DNA of 64,000 bases, taken from the NCBI GenBank assembly GCA_002753225.1, contig PDZS01000003.1, positions 141,938 through 205,937 of the forward strand. The letters are read 5' to 3'. Made by a program: the position numbers and the translations under genes. The DNA is from Deltaproteobacteria bacterium YD0425bin51. GTDB lineage: Bacteria > Desulfobacterota > Desulfobacteria > Desulfobacterales > YD0425bin51. Under the pieces are notes generated by a model that was given only the letters and a program-made list of their open reading frames with translations, did no database searches and was not told the origin of the DNA. Positions 18,601 to 26,609 of the stretch are shown in pieces. Each line of letters opens with the position of its first letter. Position 1 is the first letter of the stretch.

Positions 18601-19935
18601 TCCTTTTGCTATATTATTCGCTTGTTTAACAACTGCTCTAAGACTTTCTGCCATTTGATTTACAGAAATGCCAAGAATATCATTTTCGCTTCTTATCTCA
18701 ACCTTTTTACTAAAATCACCAATTGCAGTAGCTTTACATACAGAAGTTATTTCACGCAGATAGGTAACAAGCTTTTTGAAACTTTTATTAACTTTTCCAA
18801 TTTCATCATTTCCTGTTTTGATCTTTTTATCTACCAAATCACCTAATGCAAACATTTCTGCAGCATCAGCAATTTCTACCAGAGGTTTTGTAAGCTTGCT
18901 CAAGAAGAATATTATAAAAAAGAGAGAAAAAACAGAAATTATAGCGCTTATAATAAGATTCTCCCACATTTGAGAAGTAGCTTCAGCCGTAATAAGTCCT
19001 GAAGGAATAATAATATTTACAGCCCAAGGATTTTCTGTATTACCAATACGCAAAGGAGTAAGGATATCAACTTTGTTTTTATCAGGTTTAATAACTTCTT
19101 TTCCAGCTTTAATAATAGGTATTTTTTCATAAAAATTATCTTGAATTTCGCTTAAGTGCTTGCCTGCCAAAAAAGTTTGATGAAAAGCAGCAGCAATTGT
19201 GCCATCATTTGAAATTATAAAAATTTGAATTCTTGGAAGACTTTTTGCGTTTTTATATAAGTTAGCCCGATCCACCATTTGCTGGAGCCATTCTAGAGAT
19301 ATATCTATTCCTGTGATTCCATAAAATACATCTTTAAAAACAACAGGGGCAACTACTGACATAACCAAAAGCCTTCTCCCTTGTACATCTTTAAAAGATG
19401 GTGAAATAACGGCTTCATTTTTACTTTTTTTGGGAATAAGATAGTAATCTCCAATTCCTTCATTTTCATAATTTTTTAAAGGTTCTACAATTAGTTCATT
19501 TTTACTATTTCTGGTCCAGTAAGGCATAAAACGGCCAGTTGAATCTTGACCTACTATGTCTTTATGTTTTTCATCCATTCCATCAAAAGCATTTGGTTCC
19601 CAAAGGCTATAGGTCGCAAGAAAAGAATCATTTGCTTCTAAAATGGTTTTTAAAATAACATTTGCAGGATAACGACCAATATGCAATGGAGATTCAGGAT
19701 TTTTTACAGCAGAAAAAGCCTGTGCCAATGTCTTTGCTGAATTCATAGGGACTTCCATCTCAGCCTTTATTCTTCCCGCGTATTCTCTAGCAACCGATAC
19801 TGCTTGTTTAAGTGCTGAATCCAAAGCGTTGCTTCTAGCTGTTAAAGTAGTGTACGCAATCAGTGAAATTATAATAAAAAAGCCTGATATGCTGATAGCT
19901 AGCCCTAATTTCATTTTTAATGAAGTAAAAAACAT
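15661..19935 (-). CDS. Hybrid sensor histidine kinase (dCACHE-HAMP-GAF-HK-REC x3)
   Basis: 1424-residue membrane sensor. Order: TM1 at about 8-30, periplasmic dCACHE-like domain about 33-320 (SLWEPNAFDGMDEKH, VMSVVAPVVFKDVFYGITGIDI), TM2 about 328-350, and a HAMP domain at about 351-403 followed by HAMP-like segments. Then come a GAF domain about 505-640, a Glu/Gln-rich signalling coiled coil with a duplicated 28-residue unit, HisKA with the phospho-His in SHELRTPLN near 756, HATPase (GGTGLGLSI near 945) and three receiver domains. REC1 starts near 1040 and REC3 near 1303, each with a normal acidic pocket and phospho-Asp. REC2, near 1162, has an altered acidic motif (VEGD) but keeps a candidate Asp. 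The ligand is unknown. It is coded 11 nt upstream of recN. Confidence 0.9.
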   Translation of the reverse strand: MFFTSLKMKLGLAISISGFFIIISLIAYTTLTARSNALDSALKQAVSVAREYAGRIKAEMEVPMNSAKTLAQAFSAVKNPESPLHIGRYPANVILKTILEANDSFLATYSLWEPNAFDGMDEKHKDIVGQDSTGRFMPYWTRNSKNELIVEPLKNYENEGIGDYYLIPKKSKNEAVISPSFKDVQGRRLLVMSVVAPVVFKDVFYGITGIDISLEWLQQMVDRANLYKNAKSLPRIQIFIISNDGTIAAAFHQTFLAGKHLSEIQDNFYEKIPIIKAGKEVIKPDKNKVDILTPLRIGNTENPWAVNIIIPSGLITAEATSQMWENLIISAIISVFSLFFIIFFLSKLTKPLVEIADAAEMFALGDLVDKKIKTGNDEIGKVNKSFKKLVTYLREITSVCKATAIGDFSKKVEIRSENDILGISVNQMAESLRAVVKQANNIAKGDYSIEITPKSEHDELGIALSEMTLALRKMNEENETQNWLKNKRMELNEKMRGENGLELDISSLCQRIINHICNSLQVGIGGFYVLDEHDNNTLRLMGSYAYQTRKKISNIFKISEGIVGQAAYEKKYIIITDCPDDYIKITSGLGETIPRNILCFPFLLNNKLNSVIEIGSLHKFTDLQLTLLDQVSESIAIAINTCSARMRMENLLRQTQQQAELLQAQQEELRQTNEELEEQTKALKASEARLQEQQEELRQANEELEEQTQLLEEQKSDIEKKNIELKNARRIIEEKAKDIELSSKYKSEFLANMSHELRTPLNSILLLSKMLSENKDKNLSSKQIEFASTINASGADLLNLINDILDLSKVESGKMVLHIEDVRIDDIASSMKRNFQHIAQQKKLNFIIDTSQDVPKFIRTDQQRLEQIIKNFFSNAFKFTSNGSITLKIFRGCSDLECLPGHLSQDNLIGFSIIDTGIGIPKDKQKLIFEAFQQVDGTTSRKYGGTGLGLSISRELAKLLGGFICLSSKENEGSCFTLYISESFPKDSKDVKPSFEIKPPAKDISITKPPKEECKNFTDEEIGDYPIDDRKDLKPKDKSILIIEDDPVFAKILCDLSHERGFRVIFASDGETGLALASNYEPSAILLDIGLPGISGWSVMSNLKDNPKTRHIPVHFITASDRSIEALKMGAIGYLIKPVSIEKLNQVYEKIESIISKPVKKLLLVEGDKDKQKGIKELLGNGDIVIDIATNHNDAYSMIKTTPYDCIILDIVSPDLPSFELLSKIKNEEIFIPVIIYTNRELTSQEKLSINEYGEKTIIKGVKSPERLLEETTLFLHRVDTNLPEDKRKLLKLVHDKESILKGRKILLVDDDMRNVFAMTSIMEEKGINIIVAKNGKESLSIIDKNPDIDLVLMDIMMPEMDGYEAMKKIREQKHLVKLPIIALTAKAMKGDRTKCIEAGANDYLTKPVDPDKLLTMLRVWLYG
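17816..17943 (-). repeat. Two-copy 84-bp tandem repeat coding for kinase coiled coil
   Basis: Within the hybrid kinase gene, a segment of about 44 bp coding for QEELRQ(T/A)NEELEEQT recurs 84 bp later (first block 17816-17859, second 17900-17943). The period is 28 residues, four heptads, as expected for a duplicated signalling helix between the GAF and kinase domains. The copies differ at several third positions, so the duplication is not recent. Confidence 0.75.
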
Positions 19936-20024
19936 AAATAACCTCTATTAATTCCTAAAAAGTTGGAAATATATAAATATTATTTTTTACATGAATTTGA
20001 TTTGATATCAATAAGAAAAAAGAT

Positions 20025-20050
20025 AAGGGCGGTTAAATTTAACCGCCCTT
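20025..20050 (-). terminator. Rho-independent terminator of the lipase gene
   Basis: A 26-bp perfect palindrome with GC-rich stem (AAGGGCGGTT and complement). On the - strand it is followed by ATCTTTTTTCTT, giving stem plus T tract. It lies about 40 nt past the lipase stop and about 90 nt upstream of the hybrid kinase start, so it separates the two transcription units. Confidence 0.8.
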
Positions 20051-20088
20051 GTTTTTGGAGAGATATTCCTTTATATTAGATCAATTTC

Positions 20089-21729
20089 TTAGAACCGTGG
20101 TAACTCCCATAATCTGTTGAAAAGATTGTTATAGAAGTCAAAGAAATTTGTACCGTTTAAGTCTTCTACGCCAACGCCCAAGAATCCGCCTGTAACATCC
20201 ATATGATCTTCATTTAACAGTCCAAGATATAACCATTTCCCAACTTCACCATTTCCATTGGATGTAGAGAGGTCGCAATCAGGTTTAATAGCTGAAATAG
20301 TGTTAACTACGCCATCATTTTGTTTCCATGCATCCGTAAGTCCAACTGCAGTTGTCTTAGCATTGGTGCCCATACCGTCACCAAAAGGAATAAGTGGAAG
20401 TAACATTCCGCCCCAGTTATAATTTTCACATTCCCATGACAACGCTGTACAATAAGCAGCATCATCAGCAGCTTCAGAATACCATTGATTATCATTTTTC
20501 CATCTGTATGTTTGCTCACAAGCATAAGAGAAGTAAAAAACATCGCTGTCAGCAGTCATAAATTGATTAAGTTCAGCAGCTCCGCATGGGCTTAAGTCCC
20601 ATAAAGAAACATCAGAGAATGCTGGTTTTGCAGCGCAGTTGCCTGGGCTAAGTGAAACAGCAGCAGTTTGGAAAGAAGGGCTCCACTGATCAACGTCAAG
20701 TTTATAAACTAAATTCAATGCATTAGTAACACTGTCATTTGTTGCTGCAGCAAGAAGATCTACACCAACGCCATTTACTAAATCAAGTAAATCATCAACA
20801 AGGTATGTCAAGTTTGTTCCATTATGAGGAGTTGCAAGAGTTGTAATACTTCTAACTACTCCATTATATCCTCCGTCAAATAAAGGAATTCCATATCCTT
20901 TATCTCCAGCATTTGGAGAACCTTTATGTAGAAGAGAAGATAGCATACGAACAGTCTGTCCACCCATACTGTGTGCAACTAAATGAATAGGTCTTTTGGT
21001 TGAGCCTTCTATAATTTTAGGAATTATAGCACCTTTTGTATTCTTTAAGCGTCCATCAGTATAGTGAGCGGTATCATTTACTCTATTGTTTGCATTTCTG
21101 GCATGAGTAAAGCCTGGGTTGTAAGGTGCGCTGTTTAATGCTGAATGAGCAGGACCATAATCAACAGGAGTTCCCATGAGTTGTGCATAAAGCTCACAAG
21201 CTCTATCCCAAACGCTTGTAACTGGACCAACAGAAGCAGTATAGACATCAAAACCACGATTATTCATATCAGCTTCAAGATCGCCAGAGCCTGCACCCCA
21301 ATATCTAAGCCCAACATTTACGCCAGGTCTTACTTGAAGGCTTACTTCTTCTCTACCCCATCCAGCAAAGCCATGAACTAGAACTATTGGATAAGTGTTT
21401 TTGTAAACATGGACAGTTGCACTATAGTCACTAGAAAACCAAATCGGCCAGATATAATCCCATGCTACTATTTTTACTGTATAGTCGCCAGGTCCAGGAA
21501 AAGTATAATTGAAATTTTGTCTTCCTGATTGATCAATATATCTTGTACCGTTAACCCACCATTCTGTCCAGTCACCCCATGCTGAATCAGAATTGTTAAT
21601 AAAATTGACTGTTGTCCCATAAGTGTACTTCTTTTGGACAGTGTAAAAATTAGCGTGTCCAGCAAAAGCTGACCCCACAAAAAATACACCCACTAAAAGT
21701 GTAACAATTAATAAAGTACGTTTCTTCAT
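20089..21729 (-). CDS. Secreted triacylglycerol lipase-like alpha/beta hydrolase with N-terminal PKD-like domain
   Basis: 546 residues. A Sec signal peptide (MKKRTLLIVTLLVGVFFVGS, then AFA cleavage) is followed by a beta-rich PKD-like domain at about 35-110 (WGDWTEWWVNGT, FNYTFPGPGDYTVKIVAWD). The alpha/beta hydrolase starts near 113 with YPIVLVHGFAGWGREE. The nucleophile is Ser near 253 in AHSMGGQT, the likely acid is in NDGVVNTISA and the likely His in EDHMDVTGG. This pattern matches the Bacillus/Staphylococcus family I.5/I.6 lipases. The product should be extracellular or periplasmic. A strong Shine-Dalgarno (AAGGAGGAGGG) precedes the ATG and a terminator follows, so it is a monocistronic, well-expressed gene. 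Confidence 0.88.
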   Translation of the reverse strand: MKKRTLLIVTLLVGVFFVGSAFAGHANFYTVQKKYTYGTTVNFINNSDSAWGDWTEWWVNGTRYIDQSGRQNFNYTFPGPGDYTVKIVAWDYIWPIWFSSDYSATVHVYKNTYPIVLVHGFAGWGREEVSLQVRPGVNVGLRYWGAGSGDLEADMNNRGFDVYTASVGPVTSVWDRACELYAQLMGTPVDYGPAHSALNSAPYNPGFTHARNANNRVNDTAHYTDGRLKNTKGAIIPKIIEGSTKRPIHLVAHSMGGQTVRMLSSLLHKGSPNAGDKGYGIPLFDGGYNGVVRSITTLATPHNGTNLTYLVDDLLDLVNGVGVDLLAAATNDSVTNALNLVYKLDVDQWSPSFQTAAVSLSPGNCAAKPAFSDVSLWDLSPCGAAELNQFMTADSDVFYFSYACEQTYRWKNDNQWYSEAADDAAYCTALSWECENYNWGGMLLPLIPFGDGMGTNAKTTAVGLTDAWKQNDGVVNTISAIKPDCDLSTSNGNGEVGKWLYLGLLNEDHMDVTGGFLGVGVEDLNGTNFFDFYNNLFNRLWELPRF

Positions 21730-22088
21730 TGTTCCCTCCTCCTTTTTGGATTTTATATATTTTAAAAAATTGCTTTAGTTAATGATTAACCTATTTAGTG
21801 ATATAAGCAAATAATATACCAAAAGATAAAAATGTTATTTAAACTGCTTTGTTATAAGGCGATTTAAATTTTTTCACATTGTTATTTCATATAACTCTTA
21901 TCTCGTTTGGGTGCAATAATTTTTTACAATTTATTCATTGCTTTTTAATTATATTTAAAATCAGATAGATAAATACTAGCAATTTTTATTGTCAAAGTAA
22001 TTTAAGTTGCATAAGTAACAAAAATTGCAGGGCTTTAGATATTTTAATATTTGTTAAGATAACCAAAAAATGATAATGTTATAAAAAT
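21730..22088. promoter_or_regulatory. Divergent intergenic region between lipase and AbiEii-type gene
   Basis: About 360 bp of very AT-rich DNA that must hold the promoters for the lipase (-) and the operon starting at 22089 (+). The - strand Shine-Dalgarno of the lipase lies at about 21733-21743. GTTAATGATTAAC (21778-21790) is a 13-bp perfect palindrome and could be an operator. I could not find a convincing -35/-10 pair for either direction, no RNA gene is apparent and there is no open frame of note. Confidence 0.4.
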
Positions 22089-22712
22089 ATGAAGCTTAAA
22101 AAGTTTAAACCTTTATTGGATATTCTTCCAGAGCCTCAAAGAAATTTATGGCATGAACTGGCTAAAATACCAAGACACTTTGTCTTATATGGTGGAACAG
22201 CTATTGCACTTCGTCTTGGGCACAGAAAATCTGTAGATTTTGATTTCTTCTCACCAGAACCTCTTAATGAAGATTGTCTTTTCAATGAGTTTAAACCTCT
22301 TGCAAATGCTCAAATTATTCAGAGAGAAGTAGATACATTATCAGTAATTATTGACTGTAATGGTTTTGTCAAACTTTCCTTTTTTTGTAATTTAAAAATG
22401 GGAAATGTTGAACCTCCTGAATTTACTTATGATGAAACAATATTGGTTGCTTCAAAAGTTGATTTATTAGCCCATAAACTTAAAGTTATACTTCAAAGAG
22501 CTGAATCAAAAGATTATCGAGATATATCTGCTTTAATTCAATCTGGAGTTCAACTTTCAGAAGGTATCTCAGCGTCTTTGGCTTTATGGAAAAACTTCCC
22601 GGCAATGGAAAGTTTAAGAGCATTAACTTTCTTTAAAGATGGCGATCTTTATTCTTTACCGCAATCGGATCGCAAGGTTCTTATTTCTGCTGCTTCCGAT
22701 TTTGAGCTATGA
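22089..22712 (+). CDS. AbiEii/AbiGii-type nucleotidyltransferase
   Basis: 207-residue protein of the DUF1814/AbiEii nucleotidyltransferase group, known as toxin halves of abortive-infection or toxin-antitoxin pairs. The fold is marked by FVLYGGTAIALRLGHRKSVD followed by FDFFS, i.e. the GG-x-A helix and the DxD metal site, and by a KVDLLAHKLKVILQRAESKD segment typical of these proteins. The stop overlaps the next gene by 4 nt (ATGA). Unlike classical AbiE, no AbiEi-type antitoxin is encoded upstream. The 99-residue partner downstream is the likely antitoxin or cofactor. Confidence 0.82.
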   Translation: MKLKKFKPLLDILPEPQRNLWHELAKIPRHFVLYGGTAIALRLGHRKSVDFDFFSPEPLNEDCLFNEFKPLANAQIIQREVDTLSVIIDCNGFVKLSFFCNLKMGNVEPPEFTYDETILVASKVDLLAHKLKVILQRAESKDYRDISALIQSGVQLSEGISASLALWKNFPAMESLRALTFFKDGDLYSLPQSDRKVLISAASDFEL

Positions 22713-23008
22713 ATGAAATTGATTTAAAACTTTTATCTATGGCTGAAAAATATGTATGGTGGAAGGCTCCAAAATCAGTACTGAAAGATATAAGTTATTT
22801 TCTTGCTCAAGTTATGACAATAGGAGCTTTAGAAGATGTAGCATGGATAGTCACTTATTTCGGCAAAGAAAAACTTAGAGAGGTATTAAAAAATCCTCCA
22901 GTTGGTGTATTTAATGGGCGTTCATGGTATTTCTGGCATTACTGGCTTGGACTAGCTATGAAAGAAGATGAAATCCCTTCTATTCCCAAAAGAGAATTTT
23001 TATGTTAA
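22709..23008 (+). CDS. Small partner protein of the AbiEii-type enzyme (unknown function)
   Basis: 99 residues, rich in Trp and aromatic residues (KYVWWKAPKSV, RSWYFWHYWLGLAMK). I recall similar small proteins beside AbiEii-type nucleotidyltransferases in other genomes, but cannot name the family with certainty. No signal peptide or transmembrane segment is seen. The gene overlaps the transferase by 4 nt upstream and the DUF1992 gene by 7 nt downstream, which couples its translation to both. The antitoxin role is inference from position only. Confidence 0.68.
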   Translation: MNEIDLKLLSMAEKYVWWKAPKSVLKDISYFLAQVMTIGALEDVAWIVTYFGKEKLREVLKNPPVGVFNGRSWYFWHYWLGLAMKEDEIPSIPKREFLC

Positions 23009-23382
23009 AAGGTTTTGAAAAAATTATTGAAGAGCGGATTTTAAATGCACAAAGAAGGGGAGAATTTGATAATTTACCTGGGCTTGGTAAACCGTTAGAA
23101 CTTAATGATGACATAAGTGTTGCTGAAGATTTAAAGCTTGCTTATAAGATACTAAAAAATGCTGGATTTATTCCCCCTGAAATTGAACTTAAAAAAAATA
23201 TAATAGAAACCAAAGAGCTTTTATCAGGAATGGAAGACACATTAGAAAAATATAAGACAATGAAAAAAATAAATTTCATGATTATGAAACTAAATTCCAT
23301 GAGAAAAGTTTCGGTTAACTTAGAAGCGCATCAAGAATATGAAGAAAAGCTTATGGATAGATTTTCCATGGAAAAGGGATAA
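23002..23382 (+). CDS. DUF1992 / DnaJ-C28-like protein
   Basis: 126 residues with the hallmark IIEERILNAQRRGEFDNLPGLGKPL, the conserved segment shared with DnaJ homolog subfamily C member 28, and a following helical region (AYKILKNAGFIPPEIELKK). Bacterial members (YhdN-like) are soluble helical proteins of unclear function. The ATG at 23002 lies inside the end of the preceding small gene, with only a weak purine-rich site before it. A SHOCT-type membrane protein gene follows after 3 nt. Confidence 0.85.
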   Translation: MLKGFEKIIEERILNAQRRGEFDNLPGLGKPLELNDDISVAEDLKLAYKILKNAGFIPPEIELKKNIIETKELLSGMEDTLEKYKTMKKINFMIMKLNSMRKVSVNLEAHQEYEEKLMDRFSMEKG

Positions 23383-23385
23383 TTT

Positions 23386-23886
23386 ATGGCTCAAAAAAAA
23401 GATGGAGAGAAAAATGGAGTAATCTCCAGTTTATTTATGGCTCATTTTATAATCCTGTTTCATATCATTATTATAGGAGTTGTAGGTCTTCTGGTGCTTT
23501 TTTTGGCAGGTTTTGCTCATTATATAACGATTATATTACTAGCAGGATTCCTTTTAATAGGAGGATTATTTTATTACTTTTATAGACGAATGAAAAACGA
23601 AGGTAAAAATATTAGAGAAATACTTAAATCTCCTATGTTTGAAGGAAGAACAGTGGAAGTTAGTTTTTTAGGAGGTGTTGCTTCTCTTAAAATAGGTAAG
23701 TCAAATGACGCACCAATGATTTCAACCAATGAAATTAACTACCCAAAACTTTTGGAAGCTCCTGATAATTCTCACATTAGCGAATTAGAAAGACTTGCAG
23801 GACTTTTGGAAAAAGAACTTATAACCCTTGAGGAGTATAACAAGGCTAAAGAAAAAATTTTAGATTCTTTTTATTTAGAGAGATAA
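23386..23886 (+). CDS. Membrane protein with C-terminal SHOCT-like motif
   Basis: 166 residues. Two adjacent hydrophobic helices span about residues 19-66 (FIILFHIIIIGVVGLLVLFL, ITIILLAGFLLIGGLFYYFY), followed by a basic cytoplasmic segment. The C-terminus (ISELERLAGLLEKELITLEE, YNKAKEKIL) is a short helical SHOCT-like motif, often found at the ends of oligomeric membrane proteins. The specific function is unknown. It lies between DUF1992 and ddl with gaps of 3 and 4 nt. Confidence 0.72.
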   Translation: MAQKKDGEKNGVISSLFMAHFIILFHIIIIGVVGLLVLFLAGFAHYITIILLAGFLLIGGLFYYFYRRMKNEGKNIREILKSPMFEGRTVEVSFLGGVASLKIGKSNDAPMISTNEINYPKLLEAPDNSHISELERLAGLLEKELITLEEYNKAKEKILDSFYLER

Positions 23887-23890
23887 CAGT

Positions 23891-24832
23891 ATGAAAATAA
23901 AAACAGTTGCACTTCTTTCAGGCGGGAAATCATCAGAACGGGAAGTATCTTTAAAAGGCGGGAATGAAGTTTTTAACGCTTTAGATAAAACAAAATATAA
24001 TGTCATCCGCTATGATCCTATGACAGATATAGGCAAATTAGTTTCTGATGCATCTAAAATTGATGTAGCATTTATTTTGTTACATGGTCCATTTGGTGAA
24101 GATGGAACCGTACAGGGCTTACTCGATTTATTAGAAATTCCATATCAGGGAGCAGGAGTCTTAGGAAGCGCTTTATCTATGAACAAAGTGGTTTCAAAAC
24201 AGATGTATGAAAAATCAGGAATACCTATTCCTAGCTATATTATACTTAATTTAAAGGACTCAATTGATATAGAAGATTATATAAAAAAACTTGGCTTCCC
24301 TATTGTTGTTAAACCATCAAGTGGAGGTTCTAGCATTGGAATGTCAATTGTAAAAACAGGAAATATGTTGAAAAAAGCAATAGATAATGCTTTTTCTTAC
24401 GATAATACAGTTATTCTAGAACAATATATAAAAGGGATAGAGCTTACTTGCGGAGTAATTGGCAATGATAAACTAGAAGCTTTACCCCTTGTTGAAATTA
24501 TCCCAAATAATAAATTTGAATTTTTTGATTATGAGGCAAAATATACAGCAGGGGCAACACAAGAAATATGCCCAGCAAGAGTTGAGCCTATATTGGCCGA
24601 GAAGATTCAAGAATATGCTAAAGCTGCCCACAAATCTCTTTATTGCAGAGGATATAGTAGGACAGATATGATTTTAGCAGAAAACAAAGCTATTTACATA
24701 TTAGAGACCAATACTATCCCAGGCATGACAACAACAAGTCTTTTACCTCTTGCAGCAAAGACATGCGGCATTTCATTTAGTGAGCTTCTTGATAGATTAA
24801 TTGAACTTGCATTAGAAGATAAGAAAAGGTGA
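23891..24832 (+). CDS. ddl: D-alanine-D-alanine ligase
   Basis: ATP-grasp ligase that makes D-Ala-D-Ala for peptidoglycan. The 313 residues start with the canonical VALLSGGKSSEREVSLKGG and contain LHGPFGEDGTVQGLLDLL, YQGAGVLGSALSMNKVVSK, FPIVVKPSSGGSSIGMS and the catalytic/metal region YCRGYSRTDMIL followed by LETNTIPGMTTTSLLP. All are standard Ddl features, unlike the two Ddl-like proteins at 3097-5077. The gene lies 4 nt upstream of purD-purE. Confidence 0.95.
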   Translation: MKIKTVALLSGGKSSEREVSLKGGNEVFNALDKTKYNVIRYDPMTDIGKLVSDASKIDVAFILLHGPFGEDGTVQGLLDLLEIPYQGAGVLGSALSMNKVVSKQMYEKSGIPIPSYIILNLKDSIDIEDYIKKLGFPIVVKPSSGGSSIGMSIVKTGNMLKKAIDNAFSYDNTVILEQYIKGIELTCGVIGNDKLEALPLVEIIPNNKFEFFDYEAKYTAGATQEICPARVEPILAEKIQEYAKAAHKSLYCRGYSRTDMILAENKAIYILETNTIPGMTTTSLLPLAAKTCGISFSELLDRLIELALEDKKR

Positions 24833-24836
24833 TTTC

Positions 24837-26609
24837 ATGAAAGTACTTGTTATAGGAAGTGGCGGTAGAGAACATGCATTAGTTTGGAAAATTTCCAAAA
24901 GTCCAAAAGTTAAAACTGTATATGCAGCACCGGGTAATACCGGTATCAGTGAAATAGCCCTGTGTGTATCCATTGCTTCTGACGACATAGAAGCCCTTTT
25001 AAATTTTGCGAAAGAGGAAAAAATAGACCTTACAGTAGTTGGACCTGAAGCCCCCCTGTCAAAAGGTATTGTAGATAAATTTGAAAAAGAGGGATTAAAA
25101 ATTTTTGGTCCAACGCAGAAAGCTTCAGAAATAGAATATAGTAAGTCTTTTGCAAAAAAACTAATGCTCAAATATGGTATCCCGACAGCAAAAGCTTTAA
25201 TGTTTACTTCTTATGAAGAAGCAAAAGCCTATTTAAATAAAAAAGGGGTGCCTATTGTTATAAAAGCTGATGGTCTTGCTGCAGGTAAAGGAGTAATAGT
25301 ATGCAAATCTATTAAAGAGGCTGAATCTGCTTTAAATGATATAATGGTAAAAAAAATATTTGGAAGTGCTGGAGAGATAGCAATAATTGAAGATTTTTTG
25401 ACCGGAGAAGAAGCTTCTTTCATGGCTTTTACAGATGGGAAAACCGTGATACCACTTCCGTCATCTCAGGATCATAAAGCGATATACGACAATGACGAGG
25501 GACCAAATACAGGAGGAATGGGCGCATATTCACCTGCCCCAGTTGTTGATAGATATTTTCACAAAAAAATAATGAATGAAATCATGATACCAACAGTAAC
25601 TGCTATGGCAAAAGAAGGAAGGCTTTATAAAGGCATTTTGTATGCAGGTGTTATGATTAGTAAAGACCAGATAAATGTTTTGGAATTTAACTGCCGAATG
25701 GGAGATCCTGAGACTCAACCTCTTTTATTCAGAATAAAAAGCGATATAGTAGATGTTATGGATGCAGTATGTGAAAATAGACTTTCAGGCTGCAAAATAG
25801 ATATTGATGATAGGGCTTCTGTATGTGTAGTAATGGCATCTTCCGGCTATCCAAATACATACAAAAAAGGGATGATAATTTCTGGGTTGAATGAATTAAA
25901 ATCTTTAGACAATGTTGTTGTTTTTCATGCTGGGACAGCAAAAAAAGATAAAGAGATAATATCTTCTGGCGGAAGAGTTTTAGGGGTTACAGCTTTAGGG
26001 GATACAATTGATGATGCCATAAGAATTGTTTATAATGCTGTAGATAGGATTTCTTGGGATGGTGTCTATTTTAGAAAAGATATTGGAAAAAAAGCCGTAT
26101 GTAAAAATAAAATACCATCCTTAGTTGGAATAGCAATGGGAAGTGATTCTGATTTGGAAATAATGGAAGAGGCTGCTAATGTTTTAAAAAAGTTTGAAAT
26201 ACCTTTTGAGATGACTATTGCATCAGCTCATCGAAGTCCTGCTAAAGCAATTGAGTTTGCTTCCAAAGCAAAAGATAGAGGGATTAAAGTGATTATAGCA
26301 GGAGCAGGCCACGCAGCTCATCTTGCTGGAGTAATTGCTGCCCACACAAGTTTGCCTGTAATTGGAATTCCAATTGATTCTTCTGCCTTAAAAGGAATGG
26401 ATTCTCTACTCTCAACAGTTCAAATGCCTCCGGGAATTCCTGTTGCTACAATGGCTATAGGAAAGTCTGGAGCAAAAAATGCAGGTATTATGGCAGCTCA
26501 AATACTTGGTCTTTCAAATCCCTCGCTTTCAGAAATGTTAGAATCTTTTAAATGTGAAATGGCAAATCAAATTGATAAAAAAGACAAAGAGCTTAATAAG
26601 AAAAATTAA
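24837..26609 (+). CDS. Bifunctional PurD-PurE fusion (GAR synthetase + N5-CAIR mutase)
   Basis: 590 residues joining two purine-synthesis enzymes. Residues 1 to about 425 are phosphoribosylamine-glycine ligase (VLVIGSGGREHALVWK, KADGLAAGKGVIV, LPSSQDHKAIYDNDEGPNTG, LEFNCRMGDPETQP). Residues from about 432 are PurE (VGIAMGSDSDLEIMEEA, IASAHRSPAKAIEF, IAGAGHAAHLAGVIAAHT, MPPGIPVATMAIG), the mutase acting two branches later in the pathway. There is no stop or frameshift at the junction (KKAVCKNKIPSL). A good AAAAGGTG site precedes the ATG. The fusion should give both activities in fixed stoichiometry. Confidence 0.93.
   Translation: MKVLVIGSGGREHALVWKISKSPKVKTVYAAPGNTGISEIALCVSIASDDIEALLNFAKEEKIDLTVVGPEAPLSKGIVDKFEKEGLKIFGPTQKASEIEYSKSFAKKLMLKYGIPTAKALMFTSYEEAKAYLNKKGVPIVIKADGLAAGKGVIVCKSIKEAESALNDIMVKKIFGSAGEIAIIEDFLTGEEASFMAFTDGKTVIPLPSSQDHKAIYDNDEGPNTGGMGAYSPAPVVDRYFHKKIMNEIMIPTVTAMAKEGRLYKGILYAGVMISKDQINVLEFNCRMGDPETQPLLFRIKSDIVDVMDAVCENRLSGCKIDIDDRASVCVVMASSGYPNTYKKGMIISGLNELKSLDNVVVFHAGTAKKDKEIISSGGRVLGVTALGDTIDDAIRIVYNAVDRISWDGVYFRKDIGKKAVCKNKIPSLVGIAMGSDSDLEIMEEAANVLKKFEIPFEMTIASAHRSPAKAIEFASKAKDRGIKVIIAGAGHAAHLAGVIAAHTSLPVIGIPIDSSALKGMDSLLSTVQMPPGIPVATMAIGKSGAKNAGIMAAQILGLSNPSLSEMLESFKCEMANQIDKKDKELNKKN

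Noticed and set aside
20002..20011. TTGATATCAA palindrome upstream of the hybrid kinase as operator
   Set aside because: A 10-bp AT-rich palindrome is expected often by chance in this sequence.
21961..22020. TTGACA on the - strand at 21990-21995 as a lipase promoter
   Set aside because: No acceptable -10 box follows at 16-18 nt, and the site lies over 250 nt from the lipase start.
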